Assembly: GCA_963784175.1 (NCBI GenBank)
Contig: CAWAQJ010000016.1
Location: 1 to 64,000 of the forward strand
Origin: JAIBJN01 sp963784175
Lineage (GTDB): Bacteria; Actinomycetota; Thermoleophilia; Gaiellales; Gaiellaceae
Length of the DNA: 64,000 nt
Direction: 5' to 3'
The notes under the pieces are model-generated. The model was not told the origin of the DNA. It searched no databases and was given only the letters and a program-made list of their open reading frames with translations. This document shows positions 52,502-60,816 of the stretch, piece after piece. The first letter of the stretch is position 1; the number at the start of each line of letters is the position of its first letter. Made by a program: the position numbers and the translations under genes.

Positions 52502-52980
52502 GCCACCTCGACTTCCTCAGCCCCGACCTTGCGACTGCCGACGCCGTGTGGCGCTCGCCGCTCGAGCGGGCCCTGGCCCACGCGCCGGAAGGGATCGATG
52601 ACCTGACGCGCACGGCCGTGTTCGAGGTGCGCGGCGACCTCGACGGGCTCGAAGGCGAGGTCGTGCGCCTCACGCCCGAGCGCGCCTTCGTCCTGTGCCC
52701 CTTCGAGGAGGCCGGGCCCGTGCGCTCGCGCCTGAACGGCGCCGGGCGCATGGTCGTGGACGTATCCGCGGGCTGGGCGGGTCTCCGCGTCAGCGGCGAG
52801 CCGCTCATGCGCCGCCTCACCGACCTCGACCTGAACGCCCTCCCCGCCTTCGGGACGCTGGCGCACGTTCGTGCGCTCGTCCTGCGTGACGAGGACGGCA
52901 GCTTCCGCATCTTCGTCGCCCAGGAGTACGGGGACTCGGTGGCCGAAGCCGTCATCGACGCCGCGGAGGGGCTCGCATGA
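52498..52980 (+). CDS. soxG: Sarcosine oxidase-like gamma subunit / N-methylglutamate dehydrogenase subunit D
   Basis: 160 residues from GTG 52498, overlapping the alpha subunit stop and the beta subunit start (ATGA). The typical gamma-subunit features are VFEVRGDLDGLEGEVVRLTP, a basic helix (PLMRRLTDLDLNALP, like the GcvT fold) and the end motif VLRDEDGSFRIFVAQEYGDS. It is structurally related to the folate domain and completes the tetramer. It is weakly conserved, so context is a strong part of the call. Confidence 0.82.
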   Translation: MSHLDFLSPDLATADAVWRSPLERALAHAPEGIDDLTRTAVFEVRGDLDGLEGEVVRLTPERAFVLCPFEEAGPVRSRLNGAGRMVVDVSAGWAGLRVSGEPLMRRLTDLDLNALPAFGTLAHVRALVLRDEDGSFRIFVAQEYGDSVAEAVIDAAEGLA

Positions 52981-54191
52981 AAGACGTCTTCCGCGTCCGG
53001 CGCATGTGGCGGCCACGCTCCGAGCTGAAGGAGCGCTACGACGTCGTCATCGTCGGCGGCGGCGCACACGGGCTCGCGACCGCGTACTACCTGGCCAAGA
53101 ACCACGGCATCACCGACGTGGCGATCCTGGAGAAGAGCTACATCGGCTCGGGTGCGGCAGGCCGCAACACAACCATCATCCGCGCGAACTACCGCACGCC
53201 CGAGGGCGCCGAGTTCTACAAGGCGAGCGTGAAGCTCTACGAGGGCCTCGGTGCCGACCTCGACTTCAACCTGCTGTTCTCCCAGCAGGGCCACTTGACG
53301 CTCGCGCACTCGGACCGCGGGATCATCACCGCGAACGAGCGAGCCGAGGTCAACCAGCTCCTCGGCATCGACTCGCGCGTCGTCTACCCGGACGAGATCG
53401 CGAAGCTCTGCCCGGAGCTCGACCTCTCGCAGAATGTGACCTGGCCGGTGCAGGCAGCCCTCTACCACCCGCCCGGCGGGATCATCCGCCACGACGCCGT
53501 CGTCTGGGGCTACGCGCGCGGGGCCGACCGGCAGGGGATCGAGATCCATCCGTACACCGAGGTCGTGGGCATCGAGCGCTCGAACGGCCGCGTGACCGGC
53601 GTCGAGACCACGCGCGGTCACGTCAAGACGGACATGGTCGTCAGCGCCACCGCCGGCTGGTCGACGCTCGTCGCCGACCTCGCGGGCGTCCCGCTGCCCA
53701 TCACGACGAACATCCTCCAGGCCTTCGTCACGGAGCCGATGAAGCCGTTCCTCGACGTCATCATCGTCTCCTCGCAGATGCACGTGTACGTCTCCCAGAC
53801 CGACCGCGGCGAGTTCCTCATCGGCGCCGAGATCGAGCCGTATTCCACCTACAGCTCGAAGGGGACGCTCTCGTTCCTCGAGTACTCCGCGAAGCACGTC
53901 CTCGAGCTCTTCCCCCAGCTGGAGCGCGTAAAGGTGCTGCGCTCGTGGACGGGGCTGTGCGATCTCTCCCCCGACTACAGCCCCATCCTCGGGAAGACGG
54001 AGCTCCACGGCTTCCTCGTCTCGACCGGCTGGGGAACCTACGGCTTCAAGGCGGCGCCCATCGTCGGCACAACGCTTGCCGAGCTGGTCGCCACCGGCGA
54101 GACTCCCGGGCTGATCGCGCCGTTCGCACTCGAGCGCTTCCACACGGACAGCCTCGTGTCCGAGCTGGCCGCGGCGGCCGTGTCCCACTGA
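52977..54191 (+). CDS. soxB: Sarcosine oxidase-like beta subunit / N-methylglutamate dehydrogenase subunit A
   Basis: 404 residues. The FAD dinucleotide fold is ERYDVVIVGGGAHGLATAYY with VAILEKSYIGSGAAGRNTTI. The covalent-flavin His region is PPGGIIRHDAVVWGYARGAD. The amine-oxidase tail is WTGLCDLSPDYSPILGKTEL and STGWGTYGFKAAPIVGTTLA. This is the amine-oxidising subunit. With gmaS and mgsABC next door, N-methylglutamate is the likely substrate; sarcosine is the alternative. fhs follows 20 bases after the stop. Confidence 0.9.
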   Translation: MKDVFRVRRMWRPRSELKERYDVVIVGGGAHGLATAYYLAKNHGITDVAILEKSYIGSGAAGRNTTIIRANYRTPEGAEFYKASVKLYEGLGADLDFNLLFSQQGHLTLAHSDRGIITANERAEVNQLLGIDSRVVYPDEIAKLCPELDLSQNVTWPVQAALYHPPGGIIRHDAVVWGYARGADRQGIEIHPYTEVVGIERSNGRVTGVETTRGHVKTDMVVSATAGWSTLVADLAGVPLPITTNILQAFVTEPMKPFLDVIIVSSQMHVYVSQTDRGEFLIGAEIEPYSTYSSKGTLSFLEYSAKHVLELFPQLERVKVLRSWTGLCDLSPDYSPILGKTELHGFLVSTGWGTYGFKAAPIVGTTLAELVATGETPGLIAPFALERFHTDSLVSELAAAAVSH

Positions 54192-54211
54192 ACTTCGACC
54201 CAAGGAGCCAC

Positions 54212-55879
54212 ATGGCCACGCAGATGCCGAGCAGCCTGGAGATCGCGCAGGAGGCGACCCTCAAGCCCATCGCCGAGATCGCGGATGCCCTCGGGCTCTC
54301 CGAGGACGAGTACGACCCCTACGGCCGCTACAAGGCCAAGGTCTCCCTCTCGGTCCTCGACCGTCTCGCAGACCGCCCCGACGGCAAGCTGATCGACGTC
54401 ACCGCGATCACGCCGACCAAGGCCGGCGAGGGCAAGACGACCACGTCGGTCTCCCTCACGCAAGGGCTCGGGCACATCGGCAAGAACCCGGTGCTGTGCC
54501 TGCGCGAGGCCTCCCTCGGCCCGGTCTTCGGGATCAAGGGCGGTGCCGCCGGGGGCGGGTACGCGCAGGTCGTCCCCATGGAGGACATGAACCTCCACTT
54601 CACGGGCGACATCCACGCGATCGGGGCGGCCAACAACCTGCTCGCGGCGCTGCTCGAGGCGCACCTGCTCCACGGGAACAAGCTCGGCATCGACCCGCTC
54701 AGCGTCAGCTGGCGCCGCTGCGTCGACATCAACGACCGCGCCCTCCGGCAGATCGTCGTCGGCCTGGGCGGACGCGCGAACGGCTACGTCCGCGAGACCG
54801 GGTTCGACATCACCGCGGCGTCCGAGGTCATGGCGATCGTCGCGGTCGCGCGCGACCTCTTCGACCTGCGGGAGCGGCTCGGGAGCATCACCGTCGGATA
54901 CTCGTGGGAGGGCGAGCCCGTCACGGCGGAGCAGTTGCAGGCGGCCGGGGCGATGACGGTTCTCCTCAAGGACGCGATCAAGCCCAATCTCGTGCAGACC
55001 CTCGAGGGCCAGCCGGCGTTCCTCCACTGCGGGCCGTTCGCGAACATCGCGCACGGCAACAACTCGCTCGTCGCCACGCGCACGGCGCTCAAGCTCGGAG
55101 ACTACGCCGTCACCGAGTCCGGCTTCGGCTCCGACATGGGCATGGAGAAGTTCTTCGACATCGTCTGCCGGGTCGGCGAGCTCCGGCCGAACGCGGTCGT
55201 TCTCGTCGCGACGGCGCGCGCCCTCAAGCACCACGGCGACGAGCCCGACGGGGGCGTCGAGGCGATCGAGCGCGGCGCGGCGAACATGCAGCGCCACCTC
55301 GGGATCGTCAAGGAGTTCGGGCTGAACGCAGTCGTCGCGATCAACCGCTTCCCGGGAGACACGGACGAGGAGGTCGAGACGGTCAAGCGGCTCGCGCTCG
55401 AAGGCGGCGCGATGGCGGCCGAGCTGAACGAGGCCTTCGAGCGCGGCGGCGAGGGCGCGGCTGCCCTGGCCGAGGCCGTCGTGGCGGCGGCGGAGGCGCC
55501 CTCCGACTTCAAGCCGGTCTACGAGCTGGACGAGCCGATCGACGCGAAGATCGAAGCCGTGTGCAAGAGGGTCTACGGCGCCGACGGCGTCGTCTTCCTT
55601 CCGGCCGCCCAGCAGGCGATCGAGCGTTACAAGCAGGTCGGCTTCGACAAGCTGCCGATCTGCATGGCGAAGACGCACCTCTCCCTCTCCCACGATCCGA
55701 CGCTCCTGAACGCGCCGACCGGCTTCACGGTCACGGTCCGGGACATCCGGGCGTACACGGGCTCCGGCTGGCTCGTCCCGCTCCTCGGCGACATGCAGAC
55801 GATGCCCGGCTACGGCGTCACGCCGGCTGCCTTCAACGTCGACATCGACGAGACCGGCAAGACGGTCGGGCTCTTCTAG
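54212..55879 (+). CDS. fhs: Formate-tetrahydrofolate ligase
   Basis: 555 residues from ATG 54212 with an AAGGAG ribosome site. Signatures are LIDVTAITPTKAGEGKTTTS (P-loop), REASLGPVFGIKGGAAGGGY, DIHAIGAANNLLAALLEAHL, VRETGFDITAASEVMAIVAV, FANIAHGNNSLVATRTALKL and TESGFGSDMGMEKFFDIVCR. It interconverts formate and 10-formyl-THF with ATP. Placed after the demethylating enzyme and before fchA, it probably runs toward formate and yields ATP. A hairpin (55883-55901) separates it from fchA. Confidence 0.97.
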   Translation: MATQMPSSLEIAQEATLKPIAEIADALGLSEDEYDPYGRYKAKVSLSVLDRLADRPDGKLIDVTAITPTKAGEGKTTTSVSLTQGLGHIGKNPVLCLREASLGPVFGIKGGAAGGGYAQVVPMEDMNLHFTGDIHAIGAANNLLAALLEAHLLHGNKLGIDPLSVSWRRCVDINDRALRQIVVGLGGRANGYVRETGFDITAASEVMAIVAVARDLFDLRERLGSITVGYSWEGEPVTAEQLQAAGAMTVLLKDAIKPNLVQTLEGQPAFLHCGPFANIAHGNNSLVATRTALKLGDYAVTESGFGSDMGMEKFFDIVCRVGELRPNAVVLVATARALKHHGDEPDGGVEAIERGAANMQRHLGIVKEFGLNAVVAINRFPGDTDEEVETVKRLALEGGAMAAELNEAFERGGEGAAALAEAVVAAAEAPSDFKPVYELDEPIDAKIEAVCKRVYGADGVVFLPAAQQAIERYKQVGFDKLPICMAKTHLSLSHDPTLLNAPTGFTVTVRDIRAYTGSGWLVPLLGDMQTMPGYGVTPAAFNVDIDETGKTVGLF

Positions 55880-55882
55880 CTC

Positions 55883-55901
55883 CCGACGCCCAAGGCGTCG
55901 G
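55883..55901 (+). terminator. Intercistronic hairpin between fhs and fchA
   Basis: A perfect 8-bp stem, CCGACGCC (55883-55890) with GGCGTCGG (55894-55901), and a CAA loop begins 4 bases after the fhs stop. No T tract. It is probably an attenuator or mRNA-stability element, since fchA follows only 18 bases later. Confidence 0.45.
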
Positions 55902-55919
55902 ATCGGAAAGAATCGCGGC

Positions 55920-56504
55920 GTGCCGTACACGGACATGCCGTTCGAGGAGCTGCTCGACACGATCGCCGCGGAGACGCCCGCGCCGGGCGGGGGTTCCGTC
56001 GCCGCGTTCGTGACCGAGATGGCGGCGTCCCTTGCGGCCATGGCCGCCCGCTTCGCACACGACTGGGACGGGGCGGCGGGCGCCGTCGCCCAGGCGGAGA
56101 CGCTCCGCCATCGCGCCGCGCCGCTCGCAGCGGAGGACGCGGTGGCCTACGAGAACGTGCTCACCGCGATGCGCATGCCCGAGGAGCTCGAGTCCGAGGT
56201 GCGGAACACGCTGATCGGCGAGACCCTCTCTCGCGCTGCGGACATCCCGCTCCTGATCGCCGAGACGGCGGCAGACGTGGCCGAGCTCGCCTCCGAGATC
56301 GCCGTCTGCGGGAACCCGAACCTGCGCGGGGACGCTGCCGCCGCATCGCTGCTCGCCTCCTCGGCCGTTCGGGTCGCGGCCAACCTCGTCGAGATCAACC
56401 TCTCTACGATGGAGGGTGAGGAGCGCGTCGCGCGCGCGCGGACCCTGGTCGCATCCGCCGAGAAGGCCGCCAAGCGGGCGCTCGGCGACGGCGAATCGGC
56501 CTAG
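55920..56504 (+). CDS. fchA: Cyclodeaminase/cyclohydrolase family protein, putative methenyl-THF cyclohydrolase
   Basis: 194 residues from GTG 55920. The formiminotransferase-cyclodeaminase domain is complete: MPFEELLDTIAAETPAPGGG, SVAAFVTEMAASLAAMAARF, SRAADIPLLIAETAADVAEL and CGNPNLRGDAAAASLLASSA. In Methylobacterium a protein of this fold (FchA) is the methenyl-THF cyclohydrolase. Beside fhs and a THF-linked demethylase, the same role is the natural reading. Methylene-THF dehydrogenase must be encoded elsewhere. Confidence 0.9.
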   Translation: MPYTDMPFEELLDTIAAETPAPGGGSVAAFVTEMAASLAAMAARFAHDWDGAAGAVAQAETLRHRAAPLAAEDAVAYENVLTAMRMPEELESEVRNTLIGETLSRAADIPLLIAETAADVAELASEIAVCGNPNLRGDAAAASLLASSAVRVAANLVEINLSTMEGEERVARARTLVASAEKAAKRALGDGESA

Positions 56505-56510
56505 GTCAGC

Positions 56511-56722
56511 TCAGGACGCCTGCTGAACCGACGAGTAGCCGGGGCCGCTCGTCGTGATCGTGATCCGGAGCCGCTCCTCCCAGTCGGAGTGCTGCTCCTT
56601 GCAGGTCGGGCACGCCTGAAGCGTCGAGTCCGCGCCACCTCGAGGTGACCCCAGTATCCACGCGAGAGAAGGCCGTCCGCCTGCTGTCGACCGCAGAGAC
56701 CGCAGCGAAGATAGAGCGCCAT
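56511..56722 (-). CDS. Small zinc-ribbon protein, frameshifted
   Basis: The frame from ATG 56722 reads MALYLRCGLCGRQQADGLLS, then turns to Arg-rich nonsense near 56630. A 2-base (CG) indel restores LQACPTCKEQHSDWEERLRI and TITTSGPGYSSVQQAS, ending at 56511. Joined, it is a ~68-residue protein with two CxxC pairs (CGLC, CPTC), a zinc ribbon. The function is unknown. It is the last gene of a minus-strand group with the ammonium transporter and two small membrane proteins. Confidence 0.55.
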
Positions 56723-56755
56723 TGACTCGTTATACCACCCGGGATCGGAGCCGTT

Positions 56756-56908
56756 CTACCAGGGGCCGATGAACTCGCCGCTCGGGTGGGCGAGCAGGAT
56801 GATCACGACGATCACGATGCACGCGACCGAGGCCAGGAGCAAGGCCGGCGTCAGCCAGCGCACGGGCGACTGTTCGGGGGGAAACTGGATCTGCTTTTCA
56901 CGAGCCAT
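56756..56908 (-). CDS. 50-residue single-pass membrane protein
   Basis: From ATG 56908, preceded by a perfect AAAGGAGG (56912-56919), the peptide reads MAREKQIQFPPEQSPVRWLT, then a membrane helix (ALLLASVACIVIVVIILLAH) and a short tail GEFIGPW before TAG. The strong ribosome site and clean topology make it a real gene. It follows the 93-residue membrane protein by 12 bases and the ammonium transporter beyond it. Family not recognised; possibly a transporter accessory subunit. Confidence 0.65.
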   Translation of the reverse strand: MAREKQIQFPPEQSPVRWLTPALLLASVACIVIVVIILLAHPSGEFIGPW

Positions 56909-56920
56909 CGTGCCTCCTTT

Positions 56921-57202
56921 CTACGGGCCGGGGTCGGTCGAGGGGCCTGCGAGCGGCGGCTCGGCGAAGCCGGGGCCCGGAGCCGTCGGGCTTGCGGGAG
57001 GCAGGCCTCCCGCACCGCGCAGCAGCGCGGCCTGAGCGTTCAGCTTCACCTCTTCGAGCCAGACCCAGTAGACGATCGCGGCAACCATGAAGATGATCCC
57101 GAGGACGGTCATGATGTACGTCCCGGTGGAGCCCTCCGGGCCGAAGGTCCAGAACGTCGTGGTCACTTCGTCCCAGCTGTCGAACGGGAAGCTGTCGATC
57201 AC
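56921..57202 (-). CDS. 93-residue single-pass membrane protein coupled to amtB
   Basis: From GTG 57202, overlapping the amtB stop by GTGA. It reads MIDSFPFDSWDEVTTTFWTF, then one membrane helix (YIMTVLGIIFMVAAIVYWVW), a short amphipathic part (EEVKLNAQAALLRGAGGLPP) and a Pro/Ala/Gly-rich end. Translational coupling to the ammonium transporter suggests a joint function, for example as a stabilising or regulatory subunit. I do not recognise the family. Confidence 0.7.
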   Translation of the reverse strand: MIDSFPFDSWDEVTTTFWTFGPEGSTGTYIMTVLGIIFMVAAIVYWVWLEEVKLNAQAALLRGAGGLPPASPTAPGPGFAEPPLAGPSTDPGP

Positions 57203-58698
57203 AGCGAGCTCCTTTCCGTGGTGGCGCCCGCTCTATGTCCGTTGGTGATCCGCCCGTACTCCTCGATGAGGATGGGCGCCGACTCGACCTCCTGGCCGTC
57301 CGGGAGGACGATGACCTCGGGGACGCGCTCGAACTCGGGGAAGAAGTCCTGCTGGAACTCCGCCATGTCGAGGCCTTCGAGCTCGACCTCAGGCGGGACG
57401 CGGAGCAGGTTCGTCTTCAGGAGCAGCCAGCTGACGATGTAGCCGGGCAGGAAGGCGAGTGGGAAGAACGTGAGGATGCCCATCATCTGGCCGCCGAACG
57501 AAACGGGGATGTTGTTCACCCCGGTCGGGAACCCGCCGGCGAAGATGCCGACGAGGAACACGCCGTAGAAGCCGCAGACGCCGTGGACGGCCACCGCCCC
57601 CACCGCATCGTCGACACGCAGCGACTTCTCGATGTAGCCGCCGGCCCAGACGGCCAGCATGCCGCCCGTCGCGGAGAGCAGATAGGCGAGCGACGGGTGG
57701 TACACGTCGGCGCCCGCCGAGACCGAGATCACGCCCGCGAGACCGCCCGATAGCGTCCAGAACGGATCGCCCTTGCTCGCGATCCAGCCGCCGGTGAAAC
57801 CGCCGGCGAAGCCGAAGGTGATGACCATGGCGATCGTGCCGAGGGTCGTCGGCGAGAGGTAGATGTTGAGCCACCCGGGGAAGGCCGTCGACTGGATGAA
57901 CAGGCAGGCCGCGTAGAACCCGTAGAACCCGGTGAAGATCAGCATCAGACCCATGATGGTCAGGTGCGTGTTGTGCGGTCTGAACGTCCTCGCCCGGCCC
58001 ATGATGTCGAACTTGCCTATGCGTGGACCAAGGTTCAGCAGGACGCCGAGCGTGAAGGCTCCTGCGACGCCGTGGACGACCAGTGAGGCGATCGAGTCGT
58101 GGAAGCCGTAGTTCGTCGTGAGCCAGCCGCCCGCGCTCCAGCCCCAGGCCGCGTCCATGATCCAGACGCCGGAGCCGAGGACGACCGCGAGGATGAGGTA
58201 CGCGGACAGGCGCACGCGCTCGATGAGCGCGCCCGACATGATCGAGGCCGTCGTCCACGAGAAGAGCAGGAACGCGAGGAAGAAGACGAGGCTCAGATGG
58301 CCGGTGAGGCTGGACTCGAGGTTGCCCGCCATGCCCTCGCTCCACGGCGCCGTGAGACCGCAGAACCCGGGGAACTCGGCCGGGCCGGCATGCCCTTCGG
58401 CCGGGCCGCCGTGCTCGAAGCAGCCGTAGATGTACCAGCCGAAGTAGTAGAAGCTCGGCGTGACGACGGCGATGGTGAGGATGTTCTTCATCGCCGTCGA
58501 CATGATGTTCTTGCGGCGCGCGACGCCCGCTTCGTACGCCATGAAGCCGACGTGGATCAGCCACATGATCACGACGGTGAAGAAGTAGAAGACTTCCAGC
58601 AGGATCAGGCTGTCGAGGTCGACCTTGGCGTTGAGCTCCTCGAGCGTGGGAGCCTGCGCAAGAAGCGTCGACAGCACGGACGCCAGCGCGGATGTCAT
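57199..58698 (-). CDS. amtB: Ammonium transporter (Amt/MEP/Rh family)
   Basis: 499 residues, longer than the usual ~430. About eleven membrane helices are visible. The pore twin-His pair appears as SLVVHGVAGAFTLGVLL and VAVHGVCGFYGVFLVGIF. YEAGVARRKNIMSTAMKNIL and WTTASIMSGALIERVRLSAY are further Amt features. The N-terminus (about 45 residues) and a ~50-residue charged cytoplasmic tail (VIVLPDGQEVESAPILIEEY) are extensions. It may take up ammonium or methylammonium, which fits the adjacent methylamine genes. No glnK gene is nearby. Confidence 0.92.
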   Translation of the reverse strand: MTSALASVLSTLLAQAPTLEELNAKVDLDSLILLEVFYFFTVVIMWLIHVGFMAYEAGVARRKNIMSTAMKNILTIAVVTPSFYYFGWYIYGCFEHGGPAEGHAGPAEFPGFCGLTAPWSEGMAGNLESSLTGHLSLVFFLAFLLFSWTTASIMSGALIERVRLSAYLILAVVLGSGVWIMDAAWGWSAGGWLTTNYGFHDSIASLVVHGVAGAFTLGVLLNLGPRIGKFDIMGRARTFRPHNTHLTIMGLMLIFTGFYGFYAACLFIQSTAFPGWLNIYLSPTTLGTIAMVITFGFAGGFTGGWIASKGDPFWTLSGGLAGVISVSAGADVYHPSLAYLLSATGGMLAVWAGGYIEKSLRVDDAVGAVAVHGVCGFYGVFLVGIFAGGFPTGVNNIPVSFGGQMMGILTFFPLAFLPGYIVSWLLLKTNLLRVPPEVELEGLDMAEFQQDFFPEFERVPEVIVLPDGQEVESAPILIEEYGRITNGHRAGATTERSSL

Positions 58699-58840
58699 CA
58701 GGAAGTCCTCCTCGGGACGACGCCAGCTAATGCACCGCTAGACAGAGCCAGGCGAGCGTACGAAACCCGTCGGATGTGTCCCAGGTGCCCGAAGCCCACC
58801 TTTTCTCCGCGCGAGTGTGCAAAGGCCACACAGCCCGGGG

Positions 58841-59122
58841 CTAGCACAGTTGTTTCTCCGTCTCCCCGGTCTCTGCGTCGACCATGACCGTCGCGCACTC
58901 CTCTCTGACGCCGGCGGCGTTCTGCGTCGAGAGGGACACGGCCCAGAACAGGTGCGCGTCCAGCCCGCGTTGCACGCCACGGACGAGAACCTTGTCCGGC
59001 TCGAAGTCGACCTCTTCCCGCGCGATCGCCTCGGCCTCCTCGAAGCTGACCTCTTCGTCGTGCGCCGCGCAGGTCTTCAACGCGATGAACGCCAGCAGGA
59101 AGACCACGAGCAGCATTGCCAC
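58841..59122 (-). CDS. Small secreted or membrane-anchored protein, PepSY-like
   Basis: 93 residues. An N-terminal hydrophobic anchor (MAMLLVVFLLAFIALKTCAA) is followed by a compact domain: FEEAEAIAREEVDFEPDKVL, HLFWAVSLSTQNAAGVREEC and ATVMVDAETGETEKQLC. The EAEAIA helix and the closing VDAETGE strand resemble the PepSY fold. Three Cys occur in the mature part. It is located between amtB and a small membrane protein on the same strand. Confidence 0.55.
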   Translation of the reverse strand: MAMLLVVFLLAFIALKTCAAHDEEVSFEEAEAIAREEVDFEPDKVLVRGVQRGLDAHLFWAVSLSTQNAAGVREECATVMVDAETGETEKQLC

Positions 59123-59150
59123 TCGCCCGAGCGCACGGTCCCTGAACGGC

Positions 59151-59414
59151 TTACGCTCGGGCTCTGGTGCGGCGTCGGTAGACAGCGTAGCCCCGAAGGA
59201 TGAGATAGCCGACGAAGTGGGTCAGGAAGACGAGCGAGAGCCACCAGGCCCACCACCGCCAGGCCGGTGGAGGCTCGAAGTCGCGCAGCTCGATGACGGT
59301 CAGGTACATCGCGATCGCGAGGGTCAGGAAGAACATGACCTGAGGAAAACCGGCCGGCGCGAAGACGACGAGGAGCACGCAGGGGATCGTTTCCCACGGG
59401 GCGTCGGCGCGCAA
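59151..59414 (-). CDS. Small two-helix membrane protein of unknown function
   Basis: 87 residues if started at TTG 59414 (LRADAPWETIPCVLLVVFAP). Two or three hydrophobic stretches follow, including FPQVMFFLTLAIAMYLTVIE and WWLSLVFLTHFVGYLILRGY, with a basic end RRRTRARA. It resembles superinfection-immunity-like or PLDc_N-like small membrane proteins, but this is not firm. It is divergent from the antiporter gene, whose GTG lies 30 bases away. Confidence 0.5.
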   Translation of the reverse strand: MRADAPWETIPCVLLVVFAPAGFPQVMFFLTLAIAMYLTVIELRDFEPPPAWRWWAWWLSLVFLTHFVGYLILRGYAVYRRRTRARA

Positions 59415-59444
59415 CCGTCTTCGGCGGAGAGCAGAATCCCGACG

Positions 59445-60670
59445 GTGTCGGCCCGCGACGTCATCGAGATCCTCGCCCTCCTGCTTCGCCGCGGGGCTCG
59501 CCTCGGAGCTCGTGGCCGGGATCCTGCGCGTACCCCGCATGGTCGTGCTGGTCGGAGCGGGAGCGTTGCTCGGGCCGCACGCGCTCGACGAGCTCGATCT
59601 CCCGCTCGACTCGGTCGCAGTCCAGATCCTCCTGACGCTCGGCGTCTCGATGATCCTCTTCTACGGCGGGCTCGGGCTCGCCTTCAGCGTGCTTCGACCG
59701 GTCGCGGTCGGGCTCGGCCTGCTTGCCGTCCCCGGCGTGGTGCTCACGGCGGTCGTGACGGGATCGGTCGCAGCGCTCGCGTTCGACCTGCCCTTCGAAG
59801 CGGGGCTCCTCGTCGGCGCCGTGCTCGCGCCGACGGATCCCGCCATTCTCATCCCGCTCTTCGAGCGGATGGGGCTGCGGGCGAAGGTGCGGCAGACCGT
59901 CATCGCCGAGTCGGCGCTGAACGACCCGACCGGCGCGGTGCTCGCGCTCGCCGTGGCCGCCTTCGTGCTCGGCGAGGGCAACACGCTCGCCGACCCGCTG
60001 TGGGAGTTCGTCACCGACATCGCCATCTCGACGGCCCTCGGCATCGGCTTCGGTGTCCTCCTCGCGCTCGTGATCTCCGAGCGGACGCATCGGCGTCTGG
60101 CGCGAATCACCGGGGATCGCCGTCCTCCTGGTCGTGACGGGCGGCTACTTCACCATCGACTTCGCCGGCGGGAGCGGGTACCTCGGGGCGTTCATCGCCG
60201 GGCTGATCGTCTCGAACATGGACGAGCTCGGGCTCGGCATGCACTCGGAGCGCGAGCGCGACATGCGCACGTTCGTCGCCACCTCGGCCGACCTGATGGT
60301 GATGTTCGTCTTCATCACGCTGGGCGTGAACCTCCCCTTCGACGACCTCGCGGACGAAGCGCTCCCGGCCCTGGCGACGATCGCAGCGCTGATTTTCGTC
60401 GCCCGCCCGCTCACGGTGCTCGCGTGCCTGCTCCCCGACCGGCGTGGGCGCTGGCAGCGCGAGGAGATCGCGTTCGTCGCCTGGACGCGGGAGACGGGCG
60501 TCGTCCCGGCCGCGCTGGCCGGCATCCTCATCGCCGAGGGCGTCCCCTACGAGGCGGAGCTCGTCACCGTGGTGGCCATGGCCATCGTGGTCACGCTGCT
60601 TCTCCAGGCGACGACGAAGGCCTGGCTCGCGCGCCGCCTGGGCCTCGACGACGGCCCCGGACCGCGCTAG
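59445..60670 (+). CDS. Cation/proton antiporter (CPA1 type), two apparent frameshifts
   Basis: Joined length is about 407 residues. GTG 59445 reads SARDVIEILALL. An extra C near 59479-59482 passes to the main frame: ASELVAGILRVPRMVVLVGA, VLAPTDPAILIPLFERMGLR and ESALNDPTGAVLALAVAAFV (the ND ion-binding motif). An extra G in GGGG (60112-60115) leads to VVTGGYFTIDFAGGSGYLGA, FVFITLGVNLPFD and VAWTRETGVVPAALAGILIA up to the stop at 60670. This is a Na+/H+ or K+/H+ exchanger of the inner membrane. Both breaks restore cleanly with one base removed. Confidence 0.8.
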
Positions 60671-60689
60671 TCCCCCTCAGCCATGCCAT

Positions 60690-60816
60690 GGGGTCAGACC
60701 CCCGGCCGTGGCCGCCGCGGACGACTGTGGACGGCGGCAGCCGCGCTGAGCAGGGCGAATGAGATCCGCTCCCCAGGCATGTCCCGCCGAAACGGCCATG
60801 CCCGGGGTCAGACCCC
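60690..60816. repeat. Pair of direct REP-like repeats with GGGGTCAGACCCC core
   Basis: Two copies of the near-palindrome GGGGTCAGACCCC (60690-60702 and 60804-60816) lie in the same orientation. Each is flanked by CATGCC on the left and CGGCCGTGGC or CGGACGTGGC on the right, giving ~30-base repeats 114 bp apart. They fill the 157-base gap between the antiporter and the FAD oxidoreductase genes, which shows no other gene. Confidence 0.65.
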
